Shown here one piece after another: positions 1-10,495 of a DNA stretch of 64,000 bases. The DNA is from Bidens hawaiensis (lineage: Eukaryota; Streptophyta; Magnoliopsida; Asterales; Asteraceae), in NCBI GenBank assembly GCA_021521415.1, contig JAIQDT010001946.1:248001-312000 (forward strand). The letters are read 5' to 3'. Numbering within the stretch: position 1 is the stretch's first letter; every line of letters starts with the position of its first letter. The position numbers and the translations under genes are program-made. Under the pieces are notes generated by a model, which saw only the letters and a program-made list of their open reading frames with translations, did not search any database and was not told the origin of the DNA.

Positions 1-626
1 TACCCAAGTTTACATCTCCATACCTGTTTTCTATACGCACAAAAGATCAACTTGGCCTAGCTAGTGAAAAGGGAAAATGAGCCAAGTTCGATTTTAAGTA
101 ATAGACATTGAACCATATCACAATCTAAGCCTATTGACAGTTTCTGGGTATAACAGCTATACCCAGATTAGTTATACAGCGCTGTTTAGTATAGAGGTTA
201 TAATAATAAAATATTAATATTATTAAAATATTAATATAGGGACTAGTGATAATGAGTCAAACAAACTACGAACTGACGCGCTACTAAATACCGATTAAAC
301 TGTGAAATTCATGACCCCACTTTTAAACTATTTTTACGAACTTTTGGGGTGAAAAACATGTTGATACATATCTATATACTTGAAATTGTTTGATGATGGG
401 ACTTATGTAAGTGCTAACACACGAAAGTCCCCACAAACACAGTGATTAAGTTCAAGCCGGTGGGTTGTGAATAGTAATATTGGTTTGACAAATCTAAACG
501 GAATCGGCCAGGTTGCCGTGTCACACTTAACGCCATTTGCATAGGACCATAATTATACAAACATGCTATGTTGTGTTAGACATAGCTACTCGGGGCGTGT
601 TGTGGGCGGAAGGGGGGCCACAGTGG
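1..626 (+). mobile_element. Left half of an old LTR (family G), split by Gyp1
   Basis: Non-coding. This stretch matches 43200-43769 closely, including a conserved block near 590-626 that holds a G-run followed by ccacagtgg. The same LTR resumes at 9225, so the two parts were one sequence before Gyp1 inserted. The LTR start lies left of the window. The family is probably a gypsy element, because the right end finishes in ggggtgtgaca, a common plant LTR terminus. Clade not determined. Confidence 0.75.
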
Positions 627-1694
627 TGTTACGCCCGTTAATTCCGGTTTCAAGAATTAAAGCTTGTAGAGTATGTATAATTCTCGGGATTTATCCAACG
701 TTTCTCGGAATCCTTTACGTCATCCGGTACGTTAAAGAACTTAACTTTTCCTTCCATTTTGCCTTACACTTCAATTTGGATGGACTTGGATGTAACTATT
801 TTATTTATATCATAAAATAATCAACCTAACCCAAGCCCCTCCCCCCAGCTGCGATCGGCCGAAGAACAGCCACTCCCCCTTCTTTGCTTCGACTTTTTGA
901 TCAATTCCAAGCTCTTAGAAGTTTTTCAAGGTATGTACTACAATTCCCATCACTCTTTTCATTCACCCCTAATCATTTTGATGCTCAATTTTGCCGATAC
1001 TTTTCGTTGGACAGATTTCGGCCAAAGTGCAATTTGGTCCATTTGGGGCTGATTTGTTTGACAATTGGTTTTAAGATTTATTGCGCGCGTATTCGACTCG
1101 ATTTGATTACCGACGGGTGAGTTGTGCATCATGGTTAGCCCCGACCCTAATCGTAGGGTGGATTTGGTTAATTGAAAGGTTTTAGGGGCTGAGGTAAAGT
1201 AATTGGGTATGGGTTGGGCCTCGGGCCAAGTTGTTGGGCCTCGGGCCAAAGCGTTGGGCTTGAACGGTCCATTAGGCAAGTGTGTTCTTACGGTCCAGTT
1301 TAGTGACGCGTTGCATGCAATTTACAGGCCCTTGCTTGTGAGTGAGTACTTAGGGAGTCCTTAGCTCCTCGCTAGTGTTTGGTTGACCTCAGGTGAGTTC
1401 TTTAGGCCCCGTTTAACTCTTTTTAAGTTTTGGGCTAGCATGCTCACCTAAGCGATTTTGCTTGATGAAATGTTTTAAACTATTTTGGCTAGGCTTGCTA
1501 GTATTGGTAGGCCTTGGAATGTTATAGAATGTGTGTATGTTTATATATTATTGTATGGCCAATATTTGGCGAATGTTGTAGTCGTTATCGACTATGGAAT
1601 GTTACGTATGCCTACTTCGTGTTTCATGCGTTGAATGTAATGTTACGTGTTGGGGTTGTACGTTTTCTCAGCTCTGAATGTTATTATTAAATGT

Positions 1695-1730
<36 letters not shown>

Positions 1731-2224
1731 GGAATGCACGTATAGAGATGTTCATACGTAAAGATGATTATTTATTGAATGTGATGACCTAACTAATGTA
1801 TTTCTGTTTACAGTTTTAAAACCGTTGGAACGATTATTAAGACTTTTGTTACTTATTTAAAACTTGAACTCACTCAGCTTAAACTGACTTTGTGTGCATG
1901 TTAGTGTGAGTTTCAGGTTAGGAAGAGGATGCCATATCGCTTGGACGTGCACGAAGCTACTTGGACGGTGAAGGGCATACGGGATTTGGAGACTTTATTA
2001 TTAAACATTTCTTTTAAAAATTTTTATTTTTATTTAAAATAATTATGTTGGTTTTGGGCAAAATTCCCGAGTTTTGGGAACTTATTTTATTATTTACGTT
2101 TTCCGCTGAATTTTACTCTGAAATTGGTCGCTTAATGGAACGATTGATTTTTTTTAGTTAAAATATTTTATAAGTGTTTTGTATGATTACCAACTGTGGA
2201 GTTCCTGGGGTTCGGGGCCTTACA
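627..2224 (+). repeat. Gyp1 5' LTR
   Basis: 1,598 bp, matching 7247-9224 along its length. It contains a TA-rich microsatellite at about 1694-1732. It lacks a 410-bp block present in the 3' LTR (7652-8061); the breakpoint is at about 1030-1033. I see no convincing primer-binding site right after it; the sequence continues agagtcacgtatgccc. Confidence 0.92.
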
Positions 2225-2481
2225 AGAGTCACGTATGCCCACCGCGAGTAGCTGCACGCCAAGAGGTAACTTTTTATTATTTAATCATTCCTTTAAATTT
2301 AAAAGTTTCTGGTATGTGATTAACTGTATAAGTGTTCGATAGAAGGCTAACGTGGTAGGAGCAGGGGTGGTCAGGACGGGCGGGTAAACGAAACGACTAA
2401 TTACACTTGATCAACGTCATTAGCAGTTTACCCTTACCACTTGTACTTGACCGTGCTAAAATTCTGTCTGTGTAGGGATAA
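2225..2481 (+). other. Gyp1 5' leader
   Basis: Untranslated leader between the 5' LTR and the gag remnant. The expected tRNA-complementary site next to the LTR is not recognisable, so it has decayed or been replaced. No ORF or strong hairpin seen. Confidence 0.5.
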
Positions 2482-3802
2482 GACAAGGTTAATACTCAAG
2501 CTGCTAAGAGAGGTGGTCCTAGTGTTCGCGGCCGTGGTCGTAAGCCACGTGCCGAAGCCGAGAGAGAGATTCCTACTCCCCAGCGGGAGGAGACCCCGAT
2601 TCATGAGGAGGGGGATAACCCCGCCTTAGATCCTGCTATGCGCGCGGCTATCGCCGACAAGGTTTACCAGGTGCTCCATAGCGCCATTCCCGAGATCGTT
2701 GCTGAGGCCGTTAGGGCCATGGTAGAGTCATTGGTTGGTAAAGGTTCGGGTAAAGGGAAGAAGGGTGAGGAGACACAGGTCGAAAAAGAGGAAGAGGTGT
2801 ATGTACCGAGTGGGGATGAGGACGAGGTTCGGACTATTAGTGTATCTACTCGGGGTTGTTCGTATGGGGACTTCAAAAAGTGTGACCCTCCTTCTTTCGA
2901 TGGTACTAAAGATTCTTTGGCAGCTCATTAGTGGGTGAGAGAGATGGAGGCCGTTCTGAGGGTTAGTAAGTGCAAGGAAGATGACATAGTCACTTATGCT
3001 ACCCGCGTTGTTTAGTTCCGAGGCATTATGTTGGTGGGATAATCTGGTGCAGGCTATGGGTGATCGGTCGATTAGGAGGATGACATGGGATGGATTGAAG
3101 AAGTTGGTTCTCGATCAGTTCTGTCCTCCGCACGAATTGGATAGAATTGAACACGAATTCTTGACCTTGGAGGCGGGCAGTATGACACATCGGGAATATA
3201 CCACAAAGTTCAACAAGATGGCTCGCTTATGTCCCGATCTGGTTAGCCCTGAGGCAAAAAGGATTAAGAAGTATATGAAGGGCCTTCCGGTGGATATTCG
3301 TAGGGGTGTGGTGACCACCGACATGAACTCCTTTCACTCGGTGGTTACCTTGGCAGGTACATTGTATGATCAGAGGGAGAAGTTACCGCCGACCGAGGCT
3401 AGGAAGACTTGGAACACTAATTCGTATGGTAAGCGGCCCGGGGGAACAATTTTAGCTCATCTGGGAAAAGGGTGAAGACTGAGACTTCTGAGTTTAGTTG
3501 GGATGCGGCATTCAGTAATTGCAAGAAGTGCGGCAAACTACACAAGGGGGAGTGTAAGAGTGGGTCCGGCACCTGTTTTCGTTCCGATAAGGTTGGGCAC
3601 CCCCATTATGAGTGTCCGACTCTGACTTGTTTCCGCTGTAAGTGTCCCGGTCACTTGTCATCAAACTGTCCTACCAGTAAGGTGGGGGGATCCGGTCAGG
3701 GGACTTCCTCAAGGGGGAAGATGAATGAGAAGCCGAAGGCCAGGGCGAGGGCCTTCAACATCTCCAAGAAGGAAGTAAAAGAGGATGCGGATGTCGTTTC
3801 AG
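2482..3802 (+). pseudogene. gag: Gyp1 gag remnant with three zinc knuckles
   Basis: Structural (capsid/nucleocapsid) protein remnant. An in-frame stretch from about 2482 encodes a basic Arg/Gly segment and runs through MRAAIADKVYQ (2638) to a stop at 2929. A shift near 2996 leads into the capsid region (2996-3475, with the phrases ALCWWDNL and LDQFCPPHELDRIEHEF), typical of plant chromovirus gag. Another shift leads to 3472-3802, which encodes three Cys-rich knuckles: CKKCGKLHKGEC, then CFRSDKVGHPHYEC (second Cys replaced by Ser), then CFRCKCPGHLSSNC. No intact start is visible, because a TAA sits in frame at 2479. At least two frameshifts and one stop make it non-functional. Confidence 0.85.
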
Positions 3803-3905
3803 GTACTTTTCCTTATTTAGTTTCATTCCACCGTTATAATTTCTTGTTCCTTTGAAATCGTATGTGATGCCCATGTAGCTAAGAAGTAGTATAATATCGT
3901 CCCAG
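3803..3905 (+). other. 103-nt intron-like insertion between Gyp1 gag and protease
   Basis: The block starts GTACTTTTCC after ttcAG and ends ccCAG before GTACTTTTCT, so it has GT...AG ends and is bordered by a direct repeat of about 12 nt (caggtacttttc). The flanking codons read VVSG before the block and TFLLGELQ after it in one frame if it is skipped. Inside are in-frame stops and T-rich sequence. It could be a recruited intron or a simple insertion-duplication; the sequence alone does not decide. Confidence 0.55.
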
Positions 3906-4980
3906 GTACTTTTCTACTAGGTGAATTACAGGCGTCAGTTTTATTTGATTCGGCTGCAGTAGAAGTTTCGTGTCTACCGCTTTCTGTTCCTCGTTGAATA
4001 AATCACCCGAGCGCGTAGCCGATGTGTTTGAGGTTGAGGTCGCCGTAGGCAAATCCGTGTACGTTGCTAGGGCTATTCAGGGTTGTTCCATCGAGTTGTC
4101 TGGGTTTAGATTTCCGGTGCGGTTGTATTTGATACCGCTTGGTTGTTTCGATGTGGTGCTCGGGATGGATTGGCTCGCGAGTGTTGATGCTCAGATCATT
4201 TGTGGTCAAAAACTCGTTTGTCTAAGGGCCCCGGATGGGACTCAAATTACGGTCTTCGGTGATCGGAATGTTGCGATGCCACATATTATATCCATGCTTA
4301 AGGCGGGAAAGTTGATGCAGCGGGGGTGCAGGGCATATCTGGCGTATGCTATAAACGTAAATACCGAGGTGGCTACCGTCGATGATGTTCCTATTGTTCG
4401 GGATTTCCTAGATGTATTTCCAGATTATTTGTCAGATGTGCCGCCGGATCGCGTGGTCGAGTTCCAGATAGACCTTGTACCGGGCGCCAAACCCGTTGCC
4501 CGAGCTCCTTACCGCCTAGCGCCGAATGTAATGAAGGAACTTATGGCTCAGTTGGAAGACTTGCTCGATAGGGGCTTTATTCGACCAAGCATCTCACCTT
4601 GGGTTGCCCCAGTCCTGTTCGTTAAAAAGAAGGACGGTAGCATGCGGATGTGCATTGACTATCGTGAATTGAACAAGCTCACTGTTAAAAATCGGTACCC
4701 TCTTCCAGGGATCGACGATTTATTTGATCACCTCCAAGGAGCTAGTTGGTTCTAGAAGATCGAACTTAGGTCCGGGTATCATCAGTTGAAGATTCGGGAG
4801 GAAGATATTTCTAAGACCGCCTTCCGCACTCATTATGGGCATTATGAATTTGTTGTGATGTCTTTCGGTTTGACCAACGCACCGGCTGCGTTCATGGATC
4901 TTATGAACCGGGTGTGTAGGCCGATGCTCGATCGTTCGGTTATTGTGTTCATCGACGACATTCTTGTGTACTCAAAAGTG
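3906..4980 (+). pseudogene. pol: Gyp1 pol remnant: aspartic protease and reverse transcriptase
   Basis: The protease region opens with [20 protein letters not shown]: the catalytic triplet is DSA rather than the usual DSG or DTG. It continues to the conserved LGMDWL near 4160. The RT part (from about 4490) shows [64 protein letters not shown] and the catalytic FIDDILVYS at about 4948-4974. A TAG at 4753 splits the RT just before the SGYHQL motif, and a shift follows at about 4978. The active-site aspartates are still present, but the gene is broken. Confidence 0.9.
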
Positions 4981-5883
4981 AATCTGATCACGCCGGTCAT
5001 CTCATGGAAGTGTTGCAGGCTGTGCGGAAGAACAAACTGTATGCGAAATTTTCTAAGTGTTCCTTCTAGTTGCGTGAGGTTCAATTCTTGGGTCATGTTA
5101 TTAACCCGAGTGGTATTCTGGTTGACCATGCAAAGGTGGAAGCCATGAATGAATGGGAGTCTCCTAAGTTTCCATATGAAATCCATAGCTTTCTGGGTTT
5201 GGCGGGGTATTATAGCCTCTTTATTCCCGATTTTTCGAAAATTGCTTCTTCACTGACCAAGTTGACTATGAAGAGCGTTAAGTTTGTTTGGGGTACTGAG
5301 CAGGAGGAGGCGTTTCTCGAGTTGAAGAACATGTTGACGCATGCCTCGATTTTAGCTCTACCTGATGGCATCGATGATTTGGTGGTTTATTCTGATGCCT
5401 CTTATCAGGGGCTTGGTGTGTTTTGATGCAGCGAGGTCGAGTCATCGCTTATGCTCTCGGCAGTTAAAGCCTCATGAAACGAATTATCCTACCCACGATT
5501 TGGAGCTGGCGGCGGTGGTGTTTGCGCTTAAGTTGTGGAGACATTATTTGTACGGTGTTCCTTGCGTTATTTATACCGGTCATAAGAGCTTAAAGTATTT
5601 CTTCGAGCAGAAGGAACTGAATATGCGACAACGTCGATGATTGGAGTTGATTAAGGACTACGATCTGGAGATTATGTACCATCCGGGTAAGGCTAACGTG
5701 GTAGCCGACGCGTTAAGACGGAAGGAGAGACCAAAACCTATTCATGTGAAATCCTATCCGCTTATTCTCAAACCCGACATTTTGAAACAAATAGCCAACG
5801 TCCAAAATGAAGCGTTACAAGTGGAATGGATTATGTCAGAACGTATTTGGGGGTTAGGAAAAGTTGTTGGAAGACGTTGGTGA
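4981..5883 (+). pseudogene. pol: Gyp1 pol remnant: RT connection and RNase H
   Basis: This part continues the RT thumb and connection ([33 protein letters not shown]) and then RNase H ([41 protein letters not shown]). The usual TDHKSL motif reads TGHKSL, so a conserved Asp is lost. The end is the typical YHPGKANVVADALRRK at about 5680. Stops at 5424 (TGA) and 5638 (TGA, where Trp is expected) and shifts break it. It abuts the integrase segment without a separate start, as expected for a polyprotein. Confidence 0.87.
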
Positions 5884-6657
5884 TGGGGTAAAGTATAAGA
5901 ATGGGCGTTTATGGGTACCGAGGTATGGGGATTAAGAGATAAAATTTTAGATGAAGCGCACAAGTCGCGCTATTCCATTCATCCGGGCGCGACCAAGATG
6001 TACCAAGACCTGAAGAAGAATTATTGGTGGCTTGCGATGAAGTTTGAGATGGCTCAGTATGTGAGTAAGTGTTTGACGTGTCTACAAGTTAAGGCCAAGC
6101 ATCAGAAGCCGTTTAGGAAACTTCAGCCGTTGGAAATACCTGAGTGGAAATGGGAACATCTTACGATGGATTTTGTGACTAAACTGCCTCTTACCCCTAG
6201 GGGTAATTATGACACCATTTGGGTAATCGTGGATAGACTGACCAAGAGCGCTAACTTCTTGCCGATTTGAGAGACCTTTAATTCTGAACAACTGGCCGAT
6301 GAGTTTTTTCGTGAGATCGTTTCTAGGCACGGGGTGCCGGTATCTATTGTTTCGGATAGGGATGCGCATTTTACCTCCAGGTTTTGGAAAAAGTTTCACG
6401 AGGAGATGGGTACCAAACTCCTCATCAGTACTGCCGATCACCCGCAGACGGATGGTCAATCCGAGAGGACCATTCAGACTTTTGAGGATATGTTGCGGGC
6501 CTGTGTAATCGATTTTGGTGGTAGTTGGGTGTAACCGTTGGTAGAGTTCTCATATAACAACAGTTATCACACTACGATTGGGATGCCACCGTTTGAGACG
6601 TTGTATGGTAGGAGGTGTAGGACTCCAGTCTGCTGGGGTTCCATTGGTCAGAAATAG
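5884..6657 (+). pseudogene. pol: Gyp1 pol remnant: integrase core
   Basis: The N-terminal zinc-binding HHCC module is recognisable: H in EAHKSRYSIHPG, then CLTC near 6073. The catalytic D,D-35-E triad is visible as MDFVTKLP (6169), VSDRDAHF (about 6353) and QTDGQSERT (about 6453). The core would insert the cDNA copy into chromatin in the nucleus. A CGA-to-TGA stop follows LPI at 6268, further stops occur near 6532 and 6656, and a frame change occurs within 6270-6334, so the protein is dead. Confidence 0.9.
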
Positions 6658-7251
6658 TTGGGTAGTTTGGAGGTGGTTGAGGCTACGACTGAGAAACTGG
6701 ATAAGATTAAGGCTTTTATGAAGGCCGCTCAGGATCGTCAAAAGTCTTATGCGGATAAAAGCCGAAGGCCTATTGTGTTTGAGGCTGGGGACCGGGTTAT
6801 GTTGAAGGTTTCTCCTTGGAAGGGCATTCTTCGTTTTCATAAAAGGGGGAAGCTTAATCCGAGATTCATTGGTCCGTTTCGTATATTGTCCCGCGTTGGT
6901 GAGGTAGCGTATAGGCTGGATTTGCCTGATGAGCTCGCAGGGATTCATCCTACCTTCCGTGTGTCCCATATGAGGAAATGCTTAGCGGATGAAGAGGCCC
7001 ATGTGCCTCTTGATGATATTGAGCTCGACAGTAAGCTGAACTACGTTGAGAAACCGATTGCTATTCTTGACCGTCAGGAGAGGCGTCTGCGGAATAAGGT
7101 GGTTAGGCAGATGAAGGTTCAGTGGAGACACCGTAGGGGTTCTGAGGCCACTTGGGAGTCCGAAAAAGAGATGATGAAGCACTATCCGCAGTTGTTCCTG
7201 TCGCATCGGGATTCGGGGACGAATCCCATTGTAAGGGGAGCGGACTTGTAA
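6658..7251 (+). pseudogene. pol: Gyp1 integrase C-terminal domain with chromodomain-like tail
   Basis: A 197-codon open stretch has the integrase C-terminal GPF module (GDRVMLKVSPWKGILRF and PRFIGPFRILSRVGEVAYRLDLP) followed by HPTFRVSHMRKC. The tail carries KVQWRHRRGSEATWESEKEMMKHYP, shown here as spaced motifs VQWRH and EATWE. These resemble the divergent chromodomain of Tekay/Del chromoviruses, which is thought to steer insertion to heterochromatin. This is the best-preserved part of the polyprotein. It ends at the start of the 3' LTR. Confidence 0.82.
7233..7246 (+). other. Gyp1 polypurine tract
   Basis: Purine-rich aaggggagcgga followed by ctt, directly before the 3' LTR. This is where plus-strand DNA synthesis would be primed. 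Confidence 0.7.
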
Positions 7252-9224
7252 CGCCCGTTAATTCCGGTTTCAAGAATTAAAGCTTGTAGAGTATGTATAA
7301 TTCTCGGGATTTATCCAACGTTTCTCGGAAGCCTTTACGTCATCCCGGTACGTTAAAAAACCTAACTTTTCCTTCCATTTTGCCTTACACTTCAATTTGG
7401 AGGGACTTTGCTGTAACTATTTTATTTATATCATAAAACAATTAACCTAACCCTATCCTCCCCCAGCTGCGATCGGCCAAAGAACAGCCCCTCCCCCTTC
7501 TTTGCTTCGACTTTTTGATCAATTCCAAGCTCCTAGAAGTAGTTCAAGGTATGTACTACAATCCCCAACACTCTTTTCGTTCACCCCTAATCGTTTTGAT
7601 GCTCAATTTTGCCGATACTCTTCGTTGGAAAGATTTCGGCAAAAGTGCAATAGACCCACTTCCCGTGGATAAAAATTTGAGTTTCTGGTGTAGAAAGATT
7701 CCCAGGTATGGCATTTACATGATATTAAAATTTCGTGGCCATTGGAGGTGTTTAGGTGGGTCAATCGATTTTAGTTCAAAAACTAGGGTTTATCGGGTGT
7801 AGAATTGTCAATTGTTGAGTTTGATGCGTTAATCGATTGAATGACCAACCGAATCAGTTTGCATGGCCCTAGGGGAGTCTAAGGGCTATGGGAAAATTAA
7901 TTTTTTGATACTCGGGGCTGTTTTGGTTGGTGATTGGTCAATCAAGTCGGCGGTGCGCGAATTTTCGTTTAAATGTTAAATTGAGAGTCGTAAAAAGGAA
8001 CCGTCAACGCTATCAACTCGGGTGACATAATTATGATGTATGAAAAGGTTAAAATGGGAATTTGGTCCATTTGGGGCTGATTTGTTTGACAATTGGTTTT
8101 AAGATTTATTGCGCGCGTATTCGACTCGATTTGATTACCAGCGGGTGAGTTGTGCATAATGGTTAGCTCCGACCATAATCGTATGGTGGGTTTGGTTAAT
8201 TGAAAGGTTTTAGGGGCTGAGGTAAAGTAATTGGGTATGGGTTGGGCCTCGGGCCAAGTTGTTGGGCCTTGGGCCAAAGTGTTGGGCTTGAACGGCCCAT
8301 TAGGCAAGTGTGTTCTTACGATCCAGTTTAGTGACGCGTTGCATGCAATTTACAGGTCCTTGCTTGTGAGTGAGTACTTAGGGAGTCCTTAGCTCGTTGC
8401 TGGTGTTTGGTTGACCTCAGGTGACGCTTTTTATGTTTTGGGCTAGCATGCACACCTAAGCGATTTTGCTTGATGAAATGTTTTAAACTATTTTGCATAG
8501 GCTTGCTAGTATTGGTAGGCCTTGGAATGTTATAGAATGTGTGTATGTATATATATATTATTGTATGGCCAATATTTGGCGAAGGTTGTAGTCGTGATCG
8601 ACTACGGAATGTTACGTATGCCTACTTCGTGTTGCATGCGTTGAATGGAATGTTACGTGTTGGGGTTGTACGTTTTCTCAGCCCTGAATGTTATTATTGA
8701 AATTTTTATACATATATTTATATATATATAGGAATGCACGTATAGAGATGTTCATAGGTAAAGATAATTATATATTGAATTTAATGACCTAACTGATGCA
8801 TTTCCGTTTACAGTTTTAAAACCGTTGGAACGATTATTAAGACTTTTGTTACTTATTTAAAACTTGAACTCACTCAGTTTAAGCTGACTTTGTGTGCATG
8901 TTAGTGTGAGTTTCAGGTTTGGAAGAGGATGCCTTATCGCTTGGACGTGCACGAAGCTACTTGGACGGTGAAGGGCATACGGGATTTGGAGACTTTATTA
9001 TTAAACATTTCTTTTAAAAATTTTTATTTTTATTTAAGATAATTATGTTGGTTTTGGGCCAAATTCCCGGGTTTTGGGAACTTATTTTATTATTTACATT
9101 TTCCGCCGAATTTTACTCTGAAATTGTTTGCTTAATGGAACGATTGGTTTTTTTTAGTTTAAATATTTTATAAGTGTTTTGTATGATTACCAACTGTGGG
9201 GTTCCCGGGGTTCGAGGCCTTACA
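7247..9224 (+). repeat. Gyp1 3' LTR
   Basis: 1,978 bp. It matches the 5' LTR but carries an additional 410 bp (7652-8061) and has lost a few tens of bp near 8423. It ends CCTTACA at 9224, followed by the target duplication AGTGG. Confidence 0.92.
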
Positions 9225-9669
9225 AGTGGTTGATTGAGCATGGGAAATGGAGGCACGCAACACGAACAGTCAAGGCTTCACTGTAGCATACATACGTACT
9301 TACGTATTTACAAACTATGATTGTTATACGCACAACTGATTTCTTGAAACCCATGAAATTCACCCACTATTTGTAGTTGATCCGTTTTAACATGTTTTTC
9401 AGGTATACCGGACTTGGACTAGAAAGTTAATGTGCTACGTGTTTGACTTGAGATCAATGCAAGGTGAATTGATGCAAGTGTGCTAATAAGAAGTAAAGCC
9501 GCTTAATGGGCTGGATTTAGTGTATATCACCTAGTTGTAAATGAAGTTAGTTCAATGTAAAAATATTGTAAATAAGATTGTATTGTTTTTTATAAACAAT
9601 GTGGTTGATACTAGAGGTGTGTTACATTTACGTTTTACGCTTCCGCAATATGCTAAATGGGGTGTGACA
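9225..9669 (+). mobile_element. Right half of the old G LTR
   Basis: This part matches 43765-44266 and ends with ggggtgtgaca at 9669, the same terminus as the copy at 44266. The next bases (aagac) open Cop-A spacer sequence, so the G element or solo LTR probably inserted into Cop-A. The partner target duplication would lie left of the window. Confidence 0.75.
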
Positions 9670-10159
9670 AAGACAAAGGAAACGAATACAATGATAACAT
9701 ACTCGAGCAGTTTGTGGTTTTTGACAATTTATTTAAGTGTTTTCAAGCATACTGATTATCTTAAGTGCACTGATCGTGTTAAGTGATGAATTTCTGCATT
9801 TTCGTGTATGATCTTGTAAGCTAGCATGAGTGAAACTTTGAGTGTTACTTGTGAGGTCAATTGTGGGTAAGGTAAGGACTCGAGCACAGGTTAATCTCGG
9901 GTACATGTTTGAAATAATCCAAAGATTACTTAATTTGTTAAAAGTTTTCTTTCGAGTGGACTTGACATTCGACCAAACTTTTAAATGAGGAAACTTTCAA
10001 GTGATTATTGTTGAGCACATTTTGAAAATGTTTTCAAGCATGCTAGGAGACTGCTGTTTTTGGCAGTTTGCTCGAGCATAGTAAATAATTGATTTTAATT
10101 CAAAATATACCTTGCTTACACTAATCGACAAACTAGAGTTTTACACCCCAAGCGTTAGG
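9670..10159 (+). other. Cop-A untranslated spacer upstream of ORF2
   Basis: AT-rich sequence without a supported gene. It contains copies of the cgagca word (near 9703, 9891 and 10072) as in the Cop-B spacer. The 81-codon open frame at 9541-9786 crosses the LTR/spacer boundary and is not credible. Confidence 0.6.
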
Positions 10160-10170
10160 TATAAAAAGGG
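10156..10170 (+). promoter_or_regulatory. TATA box of Cop-A ORF2 unit
   Basis: TATAAAAA at 10160 lies in the block gcgttaggtataaaaaggg. The same block is conserved in Cop-B at 22410, in otherwise diverged sequence. It is followed by a pyrimidine-rich leader and lies 336 nt before the ORF2 ATG. Confidence 0.65.
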
Positions 10171-10296
10171 GACTTAGAAATTTTCCAAACACTTTTTCCC
10201 TCCCTTGTCAATTATTCTCTGCTCGTGCCTCCTAATCGCTCGATTGTTCGCTCATACTTACTTTCGATCACAGCCATTATCTCTGATTCTGACTCG

Positions 10297-10490
10297 ATAA
10301 GAAATCGATAACTGATTTCCGATAACCAACTATTATAGGGTTTTTATTATTCATCTTACTCATTGTTTAACTTGTTTGTGTAGGCTCGCAAATTGTCACG
10401 GAACAGGTTATTGAAGATGATTCTCTTCTCTAACTACTGACGACATTATTCTATATCTTCATATTACTGACGATTACTTTTGTTTTATAG
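10297..10490 (+). other. Intron-like intervals in the Cop-A ORF2 leader
   Basis: By alignment with Cop-B, interval 1 is 10297-10383 (3' end TTGTGTAG) and interval 2 is 10407-10490 (5' GTTATT, 3' TTTTATAG). Between them lies a 23-nt exon, 10384-10406, ending GGAACAG. The 5' splice site of interval 1 reads ATAAG here, so G is changed to A. Cop-B and the inverted copy near 41306 keep GTAAG. ORF2 starts 6 nt after interval 2. Confidence 0.5.
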
Positions 10491-10495
10491 ATATA

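Larger units (their letters stand above)
627..9224 (+). mobile_element. Gyp1: complete but degenerate Ty3/gypsy element (Tekay/Del-like)
   Basis: Two long LTRs (627-2224 and 7247-9224) begin TGTTACGCCC or TGTAACGCCC and end CCTTACA. They flank a gag-pol region in the order gag, protease, RT, RNase H, integrase and a chromodomain-like tail, which is the chromovirus order. The target duplication AGTGG is exact (622-626 and 9225-9229). A related uninterrupted site at 43765-43769 has one AGTGG, confirming insertion into the G LTR. The LTRs differ at very roughly 4-5% of positions by eye, apart from one 410-bp gap, so the insertion is not recent. Frameshifts and stops occur throughout; no intact protein remains. 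Confidence 0.93.

Noticed and set aside
959..1279. Minus-strand open frame (106 codons), also at 7969-8307
   Set aside because: It lies in the two copies of an LTR and is conserved only because the LTR is.
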